Below, piece after piece: positions 34,879 through 46,660 of a stretch of 64,000 nt of DNA. The notes below the pieces were generated by a model. It searched no databases. It saw only the letters and a program-made list of their open reading frames with translations, and was not told where the DNA came from. A program made the translations under genes and the position numbers. Source of the stretch: Isoetes taiwanensis (lineage: Eukaryota; Streptophyta; Lycopodiopsida; Isoetales; Isoetaceae); the NCBI GenBank assembly GCA_021234155.1, contig JAJEKV010000003.1, positions 32,967,166-33,031,165 on the forward strand, read 5' to 3'. How positions within the stretch are numbered: the first letter of the stretch is position 1; the number at the start of each line of letters is the position of its first letter.

Positions 34879-35267
34879 GTGAAGTAGAGATATTGAGGTG
34901 AATTATTGGGCTTGACTTCGGCGCCATTATTGCTCGTGTATAAGACCGTTGTATAAATACAAGTATAATACATCTTTCGTATGGATATATGTATGCTTTT
35001 AAAACATGTGCTTGAGTAATTCAGGTGTGGTTGAAATTAGGAACTGCTTGCAGATATACTGGAAGTCGAATAGCACACCCTTACACTACATTCAGGTATG
35101 ATACATCAAACAATATTCATTGTGGTATTATTTCCTTACATAGCTCTTACACTATACAATATACTCAGTTAAGGTACGTGATATTACATCCTTAATCAGA
35201 ATGCTATTACATCCTTACTTAGTTATTAGGTACCCATGGCATTATTACATTATTAGCAGGTGCAGAT

Positions 35268-35510
35268 TCACTCGTCATCAACATCAAAGCTCGTGATGCC
35301 ATTCAGCTCATAGATCTCCTGATCAGGAAGCCAGTAAATATGGACTTTAACGCGAGTGAGCTTCCTGCAAGCACTAGCAGGTCCATCAGCTTTAGATAAG
35401 AGCCATGGATCAAGCTTAACGCCATTTCTAGCGCATTCGCCCAGATCGTTGTAGCTCAAGTAACACTTGAAAGAGCGGATGTGCTCTGGACGAGGCATCG
35501 AGGAAGCCAT
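35268..35510 (-). CDS. Small protein of unknown family (copy 2, intact)
   Basis: An 80-residue protein from the ATG at 35,510, with no intron needed. It has no signal peptide or membrane segment. It is soluble in character, with a central Trp-Leu-Pro motif (HIYWLPDQEIYELNG), Cys residues near 17, 26 and 48, and an acidic end, DVDDE. I do not recognise the family. Three things support a real gene: a TATA box 36 bases upstream, a paralogue in the same orientation 674 bases away with alignable protein sequence, and stronger similarity in the residues than in the introduced frame of copy 1. The short distance from TATA to ATG leaves a 5' UTR of only a few bases. Confidence 0.55.
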   Translation of the reverse strand: MASSMPRPEHIRSFKCYLSYNDLGECARNGVKLDPWLLSKADGPASACRKLTRVKVHIYWLPDQEIYELNGITSFDVDDE

Positions 35511-35545
35511 GGAAGATGAATGGCCTCTACCCCCTCGTGAAGCCG

Positions 35546-35553
35546 TTTTTATA
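35546..35553 (-). promoter_or_regulatory. TATA box of copy 2
   Basis: CACTATAAAAACGG on the minus strand, 36 bases before the ATG at 35,510. Position and flanks match those of copy 1. Confidence 0.6.
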
Positions 35554-35810
35554 GTGAAGTAAAATTATTGATGTGAATTATTGGCGTACAATGTAGGGCC
35601 ATTATTGAGCTTATACGAGTGTCATGTACACGTACAAGTATAACACAAAATTTGTATGTATATGTGTATGTTAATTACCTCATGTTTGTTGGGCTCGAGA
35701 ACTAGGTGAAAGTATTCGTGCTTGAGAAAATAAGGTGTGCTCAAAATTCTCAAAATTGCGTTATTTTATCCAATTAATGAAATCATGCTTGATAGTGAAC
35801 CCACCTGAAC

Positions 35811-37200
35811 CAAAAATTCATGAGGTCATCAAGAGCATGACCCATGGTAAAAAAATCCAGGCCCAGATAGAATACCCCCTAAATTTTATAAAGCTTTCAG
35901 GGAATTCATAGGAAAAGACTTGGTTGTCTTTGTAGAAGGTGCTTAAGAAGCCAAACAACTTCATCCAGCCATTAATGCTGGCCCATAACTCTGATCCCAA
36001 AGTTGGAGATGCCTGTAGAGTTTTCAGATTGAGGTCAATCTCCCTGACGAATACCTCATATAAAATTTTGGCCAAAATTTTGGCTAACAGAATCAATGGG
36101 ACCTTCAATCTAAAATCAACTCAGTTCAATCTGCATTCCTGCCTTCCAGAAGTATTCTGGATAATTTTATTGGTGCCCATAAAGGACTTCACTGGAACAA
36201 GGTTTCAAACCAAAATTGCATGCTTCTAAAACTGGATTTAAAGAGGGCATATGACATCATAAGTTGGGAGTTCCTATATCGATCCTTGACACAGATGGGC
36301 TTCTCATAAAAGCTCATAAGCAAAATTCATGGATTAAATACTACTGGAAATTCAGGAGTCCATATCAATCGAGGCCTTCTGAATTTTTTGAATGCAAAAG
36401 AGGGGTAAGGTAAGGTATTGGCACCCTACTTGTTCTTGGTGGTAGCAGAAATGGTCACTAGGGCAACCTTAGCTTTGCCGAGCAAAGGCTTAATCAACTG
36501 CCTCCAGCTTCGTGAAAAACTTGGATCCTTCATATAATGCAATATGCAGATGACACGTTTATATTTCTTCAGGATGATAACAATAAAGTTCTGGAACTGT
36601 TTGCCAAAGCTTCCAGGGTGAAGCTCAATAAAGAAAAATGCACTATAGTTTTGGATACGGATTTAGTTGATGAATCTGGGATAAAAATAAAGGGACTTAA
36701 GACTGCCGCAAAGTTGGCCAAGAAGTCATAACGGGAATTGGAAACTGTAATGAGGAGCTTTATTTGGTAGGGGTCCAGAATGGTTTCTTGGCAAGAGCCT
36801 TATTTACGGATAATCCCTCCCCTGCCTTTAAGCTCACAAAGTACTGGATGAAGAACACCACATTAGTTGGAGCGCCTTAACTTCCCCATCACCTCTCTAA
36901 CTCTGTTTTCTATCAACTCAAACAAGGTCCAGGTACATCCAAGATCATGTAAAGGATAATTCAAGCATAGAATCAGGTGCCCCCTTGCTTTAAGGCATGC
37001 CCTATATCTGAGGCCTCTGATGCTTCTTTTGACATCAAGATCTGGCTTCAGAAGAGGATGGCTGCTTGCATTGAAAGATCCTTCAGAATATAAGGAATGG
37101 AAGCAGTTAAATCTGCATACAATTGGAGACATGAAATAGGGTCAGGAGTGGAAATCATGGAATAATCTAAGTCCTGAGTTGCAATACTCTGCCACAAGTA
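35811..37200 (+). mobile_element. Decayed LINE (non-LTR retrotransposon), first copy
   Basis: Plus-strand pieces follow the order of a LINE reverse transcriptase. Around 35,850 a frame-broken block reads as PGPDRIPPKFYKAF, the usual start of the domain. 35,939-36,229 has RSISLTNTSYKILAKILANRI. Near 36,235 comes LDLKRAYDIISWEFLY with the first catalytic Asp. 36,537-36,731 begins QYADDTFIF, the YADD catalytic box. Stops and shifts occur in each part. No endonuclease domain, UTR or tail was found, so the ends are guesses. It differs clearly from the second LINE at 39.7 kb. Confidence 0.75.
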
Positions 37201-38960
37201 GAGACATTCTCCAGATTCTATCTGAATGTGGAGTCTGAGATGCCCGGGAAGAGCCCAACTGATACTGCCAAGGCAAAGGATGCAAAGTTTTAATCATATA
37301 CTCCTCACTTCTTTTAGAAGTCAGACATTGAAAGTGGCAGACTTTTGGTCCTACTCTCAAAGTCATGCCATCAACACAATTGGAAAAGGTTGGAGGTTGT
37401 ATTGTGCTAACCGTATTATCCAATTTAGATGGATTGTGCTCAATACTAGCCTGAAGATACATTCTTATGTTTCGAAGAGAGAGTGCTTACCACCAATTGC
37501 AATGATTAAGCTACCACTAATAATTTTCACTAATGTATATCGAAGAATTTTTTGATGCAAAGTTTTTGAACTTTTGGCACCCGAATGTGATCACGATTGC
37601 TTGTTTTGAGCTAGACTAATTTAAACTGCTTTGTGAATGAAATTTTGTACCACAATATGGAGCTTGGTGTCTAACTAGTTTCGCTATTTATCTGGGTGAA
37701 TCAGGTTCGTTTACATCAAACATTTTATGCATTGGAGTCTAGTTCTTGTTTAGGGCTAAATTTGTAGATCCTCTATCTTATTTGCATTTTGCATTCAGGA
37801 TCAAGTTTATAGTCATGGCTTTGTACATCATGAAATTAATTTACCTAGAAAATCTATTGTTCTTTGATTTGTATTTGTGTCCTAACTGGTTGTGCTTTGT
37901 GGTAGTATTCACAAGTGACTCTATTTTCTTATCAAAACAAATTAAGGAACAAATTGCAACAATAATTAGTTAGTATGGTGAGTGTTATTTTTGAGAGATA
38001 AATGAGTTTTTCAAATATTGAATTGCTTTGAATAGTAACCAGAAGGGTACCGAGAGGACCGTAAATTGCAGAGGCCAAAGCTAGAAGACGATTGCAAATT
38101 AGAAGAAGGAACCTAGCTTGAGGATCTGGTTGCAAGATTTGCAACAGTACAAGCTTTCAGGTAATCCGATAAATGGCGAACTGGTTGAACCTAGTAGTAC
38201 CACAATGTTTTTAATCTGCCTGTAGGCAAAGCTAAAAGGATTATCATGAACTTAAGAATTAAAGCTTGTTATGAATCTCTAGGAGTTTTACTGAGTGGCC
38301 GAGGAAACTTAGCTACCTTAGTGAAACTTAACTGCCTTCCATTAAATTGCCTCCATAGAATGCTCTACAGTACCCACCTATTTGAAAAGAGACTGAGCTC
38401 TATATTGCCGTTGTGGCAAGAGAGTCTGCCGTGGATTCTATAGGCAGTTAATAACTCTTGGGTAGAGCCAAGTCACCTTCCAGAATTGTTCGCTAGAATT
38501 TGTTGGAACAAGGTAATCCTTGTCCCAAGAATAGACCTCTATTATGCTTGTGAGATGGATGCTTTCCACTGCTATGCGACAGTGGTGAGTACTCGTTAAC
38601 ACTCGGGTGATATTAGAGTATCTGGATATGCTCTCATTCATGCTATGACATTTAAAAGTTTGTGGAACTTTTCATACGGAGTGGATGAGCTTATGTGCTC
38701 ATTCAAGAGGAGTAGTATCTTTAAGTTACTTGGTTCTGCATATTTAATGTGGAGCAGATGAGCATCGAGGATGTTTGTCTTAGGGAGAGTTAGGCAGGCA
38801 TGTGATTAGATGAGCGTGGCTTGTCTAAGTAGGGATGATAGGTGCTGGTGGTGAGGTGAAGTCTGTCGCTGGTATGGGATGGTGGCAGATGTAGCCAACA
38901 GGCTAGCGACCTGGGTTTTTATATTGCTTGTAGGCTCATTTATACTGGATCCACCAACAT
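37201..38960. other. AT-rich stretch with no recognised gene
   Basis: Only short frames were seen. The left part may be the 3' region of the first LINE. A run of 65 codons at 38,246-38,443 is not recognised. Nothing else is supported. Confidence 0.3.
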
Positions 38961-38964
38961 GGGG

Positions 38965-39124
38965 GTTTTAGATGATGTACTGTCTAGATATGGAGGGGTG
39001 CATCTGCTTGGCAGCTGCTATGGTGTGTATGGTGGATTCCATATGTTTTAGATGATGTACTGTCTAGATATGGAGGGGTGCATCTGCTTGGCAGCTGCTA
39101 TGGTGTGTATGGTGGATTCCATAT
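38965..39124. repeat. Perfect 80-bp tandem duplication
   Basis: Two adjacent copies of 80 bp, 38,965-39,044 and 39,045-39,124, appear identical at every base I compared, from GTTTTAGATGATGTACTG to GGATTCCATAT. Perfect identity in otherwise decayed sequence suggests a recent event or an assembly artefact. It encodes nothing obvious. Confidence 0.9.
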
Positions 39125-39689
39125 ATGTGTTCTTACAGTCAGTCAGTCGTTGCTTCATGTTGACTTTACTGGATAACTCTTATACATGTTACTAATACGT
39201 GGAAGCTTGTGCAGGCTATTTGATAGCTGGCAGGACTATGTGTGTATATATTATCTTGTATTGCCATCATGTTATCTGTATACGTGGCTTTCATATATAG
39301 CCTCGTGAGAGGCAGTACTTGTTCTGTGTACTCTGACGGTTGATGTGAATACAAATCAAAATTTTTTGTACTAAAATTTTGGTTCGTAACATCTAACCAA
39401 TCTCAGTAAATCAATTTTGAATATAAGCGTATGGAACCACACAGTCCAATCAACTCTACGTTCTAATCAATATTGTAACCCTATTTATACATTGATTGAT
39501 CCTCCTAGGGGCATCTTCTAAAATCAACTGAAATGAATGCTACAATATTTTGTTACAAGAGACCATATGATCCTTACTTGAGGCCGCGTGCATCTTTGTT
39601 AGCTTGAGTTCTATCAACTTAAGTCTCGCTAAGATAACTCTTATTGGTTTTACACGGATCATCATCTTGCATTTTTTAAAATGCATGCA
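39125..39689. other. Stretch before the second LINE
   Basis: TATATAGCCTCGTGAGAGGC with GTGAATACAAATCAAA downstream (39,290-39,360) looks like the promoter and end region of a Copia-type LTR, and GGTTCGTAACA at about 39,391 could be its end. No matching start, target duplication or primer-binding site was found, so I do not call an LTR. Confidence 0.2.
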
Positions 39690-41930
39690 ATGTTTTAAGT
39701 GCTCTTCTTCATGAAAATCCTAAAGCATTTTGGCGTAAAGTACTCCATAAACCATTGCCAGACGCAGGACATATTTCTGTAGAAGCATGGACCGAATATT
39801 TGATTCGGCTATATGATCATATTGGGGCACACTCAAATGTCCCTTTGCAGGCCAGACCTTTCTTACAATTGAGTATGGAAGATGTTGTAGGATTGCAAAA
39901 GTTGGCTAATAATAAAGTAGCGGATTTGCAAGGATTGCAGGTGGAACTATTGAAATGGGGTGGACCATAATTGCTCGTAGTGCTTACTCAATTGTTTAAT
40001 CAAGCACTTTTGCATAGTTTTCCTTTCGATTGGACAGTGAGCATGTGACGAATCTTATCTATAAGGCAGGCAATAAAGACTCTCCATCCAATTATCGCAC
40101 TATCATGGTTTATCCTCTCTTTGCTAAACTTTTAGCTGGGATATTAGAGAAAAAATTGGTAGTTTGGTCTGAATTTATGGGAATTTCAAGCAGGATTTCG
40201 GCTTTGCATTCAACTATAGACCATATCTTCACATTACATGCCCTCATTGAAGATAGTCGCAATCAGCAGCAGGACTTATAATATTATTTTGTCGATTTCA
40301 AAAAAGCATTTGACATTGTCCCACGGGAGGAACTATGCAATGCCTTGAACAATTGAATGTCCCTCTAGAGTTACGCAATGCTATATATAGATTGTATGAC
40401 ACGGTACTTGCTAAAATGCCATCATCCAATGAAACTATTGCCAGTAATATTGGGGTTAGACAAGGCTGTCCGCTATCCCTTACGCTCTTAGGCCTTTATA
40501 TGGATTAATTGGAAGGATGGCTTCATCTGCATGGCAGAGATGGTCCTTGCTTAGCATCTAACGTAGTAAAGCAATTGATATATGGTGATGATGTGGATCT
40601 ACTAGCCTATATGCCAACTAGCATGCAACAACACCTTGATGCCCTTGCTCTATTTTGTCAAATTACTAGTATGCAAGTTAATTTACAAAAGACAAAGATT
40701 TTGGTCACCTCCTCTGCCCACAGAAATGACATACCGATGTTCCATTATCAAGGGCAATATGTGGAAGTAGTGCATGAGTATATGTATTTGGGCATTGACT
40801 TTGCTACTAATATGAATTGGGATTGTTGCATTCAGAAAAGAGTTAATGCTAAATGGAAGGCATTGTATGCTATGTTGAATAACTCTTTTAAAGCTAATTT
40901 ATATGACTGGTCTCATAAGGCGCATTTGTTTCGCTCATTGGTTGAACACGTCTTATTATATGGTGTGGAAGTTTGGGGTCCAGTTATCAGTGCTGGTACC
41001 TGGGAGAATCTTGAATGTATATAAAAATCATTCTTATCTTCTACTCTGGGAGCCAAATCGACGGTGCCATATTCTATTCTCTTGCATGAAACTAGTTTTC
41101 TTCCTTTGGCCCAGGCAGCCGTGCAAATATATTCAAAAAGCCAGTAACATGGATGTAGAATGCTTACCTAATTTGGCCCTACAAAAGGTACATTCTCCAG
41201 TGGCTGAAGCTTTGTTGGAAAGAGAAGCGCTTTAACTGGCTTACGAATTGGAGGGTCCAGGATCAAAATTGTATCCTAGTATCTAGGCCAATAGAGCTGG
41301 GACAACTGCGTGCCTATCTCGGTACTTGTTTTCGTCAGAGGCTATGGAATGCAGATATCATGGACAAAGTTAAAACGAGTCATTATAAGAGGAGGCCAAC
41401 CCTTCACTTACACAGGGCCCACAAGCTTACTTAGTGGCATCTATGGGTCATAAAAAAAGAAGAGTAATAGCATCTGTTCGTATAAGGGCTCATCATTTGC
41501 GCATTGAGACAGGCCGTTGGGATGCTACACCTAGGGAAAATTGATTGTGTGTATGCTGTCAGTCGAATGAAGTGGAAGATGAGGCACATATTCTCTAGTT
41601 CTGTTCAGCTTATCATCATATCAAAGAGCAATATTCTGTTCTTCAATTACATTTGCATACATTGTTGAATACTTCATTTCCGATCGCTTGGAGTCCTACT
41701 TGCTTGATGTCTTGGCCCATCAAGAAAATCTATTGAAAATACAATGTGTCCCAGTCTCATCATAGATATTACTGTATGGCAGTATATATTTTTCTACTAA
41801 GATTTTTTGCTAGTAGTCAAATTGATAGTGCTACATGCATTTACTATTTGGCATTTATTGCTACTCATTATATTGTGTCCCATAGACCAATTGGTCTCTG
41901 AGGACGTTAAAAATCAATTCAATTCAATTC
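39690..41930 (+). mobile_element. Decayed LINE, second copy, with 3' tail
   Basis: The plus strand carries a reverse transcriptase in pieces. 39,755-39,970 is the region before RT. 40,030-40,281 has NLIYKAGNKDSPSNYRTI. Near 40,290 comes YFVDFKKAFDIVPREEL with the first catalytic Asp. Near 40,450 comes NIGVRQGCPLS. 40,509-41,024 has IYGDDVDLL, a YGDD form of the catalytic box (Asp codon at 40,587), and EYMYLGIDFATNMNWD. The C-terminal part near 41,490-41,620 has a C-x-x-C zinc-like motif (CVCCQSNEVEDEAH). The end is GGACGTTAAAAATCAATTCA with short AATTC repeats to about 41,930, a typical simple-repeat LINE tail. The 5' end is missing (no endonuclease domain). In-frame stops at about 40,279, 40,354 and 40,505 show it is dead. 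Confidence 0.85.
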
Positions 41931-42260
41931 CTAGAAGAATCCCTTAAAATAGCTAACATCAGCAGCAGTAGCATCAGGTATACCATTAGCATGATTATCC
42001 TTCTGTTCTTCTTTGAAGGATAAAAATACAAGCAAAAGCAACAAAATTTTCATGAACACAATACTGCAGCTTACTGCCTGCATGAACATAGTTTCACAGC
42101 TTGCCACATGAGCATAATAAGTTATATCTGTATGAATTGGGATTTTTGAATCCTAGCTCTCATACAAATAAAGCTAATAATGCAGGTTTACAGTCAAGAT
42201 GAATGTCGTATGCCTCCTATGTGAAAATACCTATATGGCCGCAAAATAAAAAGTAAGGAA
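41931..42260. other. AT-rich spacer
   Basis: No gene or repeat end was recognised between the LINE tail and the palindromic module. Confidence 0.35.
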
Positions 42261-42268
42261 TGTGCCTT

Positions 42269-42510
42269 GCACGATGTTAAGTACTAAAGGGACTCAACAT
42301 GCATGCATTGCGTGCATGTATGGTCTGCATGCACTGTGTGCATGCATTATGTGCATATAATGCATGCATGCGTGTATGCTAACATCGTGCACACGTGATG
42401 TGCACGATGTTAAGTACTAAAGGGACTCAACATGCATGCATTGCGTGCGTGTATGGTCTGCATGCACACATGCATTATGTGCATATAATGCATGCACGCG
42501 TGTATGCCAA
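42269..42510. repeat. Duplicated CATGCA-rich palindromic module
   Basis: The first unit, 42,269-42,390, is bounded by an 11-bp inverted repeat, GCACGATGTTA at the left and TAACATCGTGC at the right. A second unit starts at 42,402 with the same GCACGATGTTAAGTACT and runs to about 42,508; it lacks a short internal piece and the right arm. Both are packed with GCATGC and CATGCA words on both strands, so each could fold back on itself. The unit could be a small foldback transposon that has duplicated, or a regulatory block. Confidence 0.75.
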
Positions 42511-42557
42511 AACCATAGGTTGAGAGTGTAGACTAGCTAGAAATACTACACCCCCTC

Positions 42558-42565
42558 TATAAATA
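42558..42565 (+). promoter_or_regulatory. TATA box downstream of the CATGCA module
   Basis: CCCCCTCTATAAATACTAC is a good plant TATA context. It lies 50 bases after the second palindromic unit. CATGCA (RY) words upstream of a TATA box are the known arrangement of B3-factor-regulated, seed- or spore-type storage gene promoters. No convincing open frame follows within the next 1.4 kb, so a promoter without its gene, or chance, is possible. Confidence 0.35.
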
Positions 42566-44032
42566 CTACTGGCATACCCGCATGCAAATATAACAACAAA
42601 ATCATATGCAAACCATAGCAAAACGACCGTATAATTATACTGCGTGATGAATCATTTTTGTGATATACATAACAGAATGAATTTGAATGAAGCAAAAGAT
42701 TAAAGAAATAATTGAGCCCAAAAACTCTTTATATAATTAATAAGAAGCAGAAGTACAAGATAATAATCCCTCCATGTCTCTGAACAATGGAGGGGCCTAT
42801 GTTGGCCAGCTGGCCAACGTTCTGAGTTCATTCCAAAAATACTTGAACTTATTTCTCTTTCCCTTTTTTTGATGTCTATAATGTGGCCCGTTGCCAACAT
42901 TTTTCTTAGTCCACATTCTCTATTTAAACCTTCCAAAATTTTTGCCTTCCTATTGCCTTTTTGGCATTTCCTATGTTGTAATAGATTTATTTGTGCTCCT
43001 TTTCCATAATGTTGGCAAATGCATTTTACACGGTTGAAAAGAAACAAGGTGCTGCGCACAGAGGGTTGCCCTCCATGGCTGGAGGGTGGAGTGGCCTAAT
43101 ATCTCGCCTCCTCCCCAATAGCATTTGTGCTATGATTTTGGATATGTTGACTGTCTTAACAGAAAGATATGCATTGGAAAGTTCAATTTGCTTAAATAAC
43201 TTTTTCTTCCTCTTATTGTGCAACTCTGCATGTTTACCAAACATAGTAGACATTTAAACAAAACAAAACAATCTTTCAAATTCGCGGATGAGAAATAAAT
43301 CTCTACTAGTAAACATATGCCCAACATTGTCGTGCTAATATTCTAGCTTGTGTTTTTACTTAGCCTTTAATGTCCTTATGTGCAAGTTCCTGATAACACC
43401 ACACGTTGATGCTTGTAAGAATGGGCATGATTGCTTTTGTAAATATTTTTATTGTAGAAATTGTCTAATGACAGTATAATCAATGTATTAACTTCTGTTT
43501 AAGGGGTGGATTTTAACAGAGAAAACAATGCCAAGTAAACCTTTCCCTAAAATAGAAAATTGCGTGTTTATATGGGCATTCAATGGACAATCTGAGAAAT
43601 ATCAAGAGCAATTTGAGAAATACTTTGAAAATTAAGGGTATTTGGTTAATTTTCGCTCAAAATAAATTCACATTGCATGTAGATTGATTCATGAAATTTC
43701 GCAATGCTTGTTTGTCTCTCAATACATGATACTAAGCCATTAATCTATTTTTGAGGGAATGCATTGAACTTGGTATTAAACAAAAACCCACTCGTCGGCA
43801 AAAATAAGGCAAAACAATATTTTTGTTCTTTAGGTTTTTTCTGCAAAATAATGCAATTTTATTCTTTAAGTTCCTTACTCACGTACACATGAGTTATATA
43901 GACTTGCAGCTTGCAGCTTGCAACTACTCAATCCAAGAGCTATCAATAGACAAAGAAATTTGTGGTAATGCAGCTAAAAATATAAGTTGTATAACTGCGC
44001 TACAGAATTTTAAGCATCCTGAAAGTACAACA
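42566..44032. other. Sequence without a recognised gene
   Basis: Open frames on the minus strand at 42,700-43,059 and 43,026-43,253 are low in complexity and not recognised. A GC-rich patch at 43,060-43,110 is the only change of composition. Family Q begins at 44,033. Confidence 0.3.
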
Positions 44033-46660
44033 ATCCCATCGATCCAAGCCATCGGATCGCCATTCTGGGAAGGGACGAGCGCCTATATTAGGCTATTTCT
44101 GTTTTGGCTCGGTTATCGGCGTCTTCTCACAGCAGCTCTTCTTATCCTCTCGTAGCTCTTTGGTTCCCGCCCTCTTTCACCCTGCCTGTTCAAATCCTTT
44201 TCCCGTTCAAATCCTTTTCCCGTGACTCTACGATGCTCCAATCTTCCTTTCCAATCCTTTCCCGCAACATTTCGATGATCCAATTTTCTTTTTCAATCCT
44301 TGCATACGTACCATGATCCGTCATTTGCGAGGTATGGCTGGTATGGCTCTCAGCTCCTTTTATTTCTCACGCATGTTTTATGGTTAGTTTATTTGAGAAT
44401 CCATAATTTCCCAGGTTTATAGCAAATTTGATCAGCATCTGGCTGCAACTATGGGATTATCACAGGGATTGTGAAACTGTTTGTGCTTGTGATTTGCGTT
44501 TTCTTTCTACTTCATGTATGTTTTCACTCTACGGGTCTGCTTTCGCTGGCTAAGTGGATCCCAACATCTTTGCATCCATCCGTTCTTGTTTGCTTTAGAT
44601 TATAGAAGCATGTGCAGGAAGCAGTTTTTAAATCCAGGATGTAGCTGCACTTGACGATGTGGTAGCCAAGAGTGGGTGTAGCGATTGCGGGCACCAAGCA
44701 ATCTACATGCAGCAGAAATGGCTCTCCCCTCGTTCTCTTGTGTTTCTCCCGTGTTTTTTGCAAGGGCATTTTTCCCGGTGAGGGAGGAGCTAAGGATTCC
44801 GTTTTCCAAATGCGGATCACCGGCCGGGCGGGAGTTCCGGGGCCACGGTTACCATGCGTGAATCGGCCGGGTCGGATCTAGGAGCACAGGCCATCCGCTG
44901 GCTCGAGGGAGTGACTCGGGCCAAGCAGTCGCCTTTCACAGACGCGTTACAACAGGACCTGTTTGGATCGTTAAGTTACCACATGGACTCATGGGATGGG
45001 GTGGAAAGCGATGGCACATCCCGGCCGGGCGTGGCTTCATGCGTTCTGCTCGGGGATGTCTAACCCGGCGGAGACTCCTATCTTCTCCTCTGTTTCCTCT
45101 TGCAGATTCTTATCTTACCCCTTTTTTCCAATTTAGCATGGCATCCAGGCTGGTCTCTCAATAGATTCGCAGGACATCTAGGCGTAGTCTTCGATTTCCT
45201 TTGTTCACTGTGATCTTTTGTTGATTTTTATTGGAGTTCCAACGATCTGCACTTCTAGGGCGATTTTCCATGTTCTTCCCATCTCTTCAATCGCTTCTCT
45301 ATTTTCTATTTTCGGCCTGCTTCTCAGCTTACCTCATCCTCAACTGCAAAGTTTTTCCCAGTTCGCCATCCTTTTCAGATTAGCCCTCACGATCAAATCC
45401 GGGCATCTTTGGGTCATTTCCAAAGGTCTTCTTCTGTGCTTCTAACCTATTGCTCTTGTAATTTGTAATTTGTAAATCACCACAAGTCTATGCCACAGGG
45501 TTTTGATTCGATGGCTCCGTGATCCCCAAATATCCTTATTGAGACTGTGAATCTGATCGCTCAGTGGATCCCAACATATCCTTTTTAGATACACCCATCC
45601 ATCCTTGTTTGTTTCCGATCATTTTATAGCAGCATGTGCAGGCAGCAGTTTTCATAGATGGAGCCAAGCGACAGCCTTGCTTCTCGCTGGAGGTTAAACC
45701 GACGTCACAACACCTCAGCCGAAATTTCGACTTCCTCTTTGTTTTTCCAGCTGATCCATGAAATTCCCTCTGCCTCTGTTTCTATTTTCTGCGTTTTCAG
45801 GTCCTTGCCGATGTGAGTCGCTGCAAGGCCGATCTCCCAGGGCTACAGATCCACTAGATGGCATCCCGCTTATCGCATCCAGCAAGGGCGCATGCTTTTT
45901 TGCATTTGAAGCCGTCCGTTTGGATCCAGGTTGCCACGGACAGCTATTTTTTGTCTTCTCCATCGATTTGTAGCTTCTAATTTACTTTCTTTTTCTTTTT
46001 CTGTTTTGTGAGCTCCATCCTTTACCTCCATCACATCATTCCATAGGCTATATATTACGTAGGGATTAATTTTTGCCTTGTTTGATTCGGACTTGGGGCA
46101 TACATCATTTGGATGTGTCGTGTTTTTATATAAGTTGAGTCCCAGGTGGGGTATTCGTTTTATCCATATTGCTTTGCATTAATTCGTTTGAGTATGGTTA
46201 CGGATTAATCATTGGATTGTTTTTTTCATGAGGGCATTCTTGCATGCGTATTTCATAAAGAGGTGAATATGGTGCATGACTTGCTTTCATATGGGAATTT
46301 TCAATTCTTGTCATATGTACAATTTGGGTCTGAAAACAAACTTATACGTGCTCATATTTTGCCAATGTTCAATTTCTAATCTTGTGGTGCTCTTTTATTT
46401 TCTTCGGTTCCTTCTGAACACATTACTACGCAACACTCCTGGTAACTACTCTTGGCGGGTTTTCTACCTTGGCATATACGAAAAGACCTTGCGGCTTTTC
46501 ATTGTGCAAATGTGGTTTAGCATGTTTCCTATTTGCTGCATTTGCTCCCATCCCATGTCCATTTCATTTCGTAATCCTTAGCATAATATTTTGGGGTTAT
46601 TTGTTACGATTCATCTTGTTACATATTCAATTTTGTCTGGACATGTGCCATTCCTGTTGG

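Larger units (their letters stand above)
34568..35720. repeat. Tandem duplication of about 670 bp holding the small genes
   Basis: AGCTCTTACACTATACAAT occurs at 34,570 and again at 35,142. The small genes follow at matching places, and so do the upstream stretches with TGAATTATTGG and a GTATAA-rich part that continues past the TATA boxes. The copies differ by many substitutions and some indels, so the duplication is old. Confidence 0.65.

Noticed and set aside
39250-39391. Possible solo Copia-type LTR before the second LINE
   Set aside because: The sequence has LTR-like promoter text and an AACA end, but no start with matching target duplication and no primer-binding site.
42269-42510. CRISPR array
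   Set aside because: There are only two units, with palindromic simple words and no unique spacers, in a plant nuclear context.
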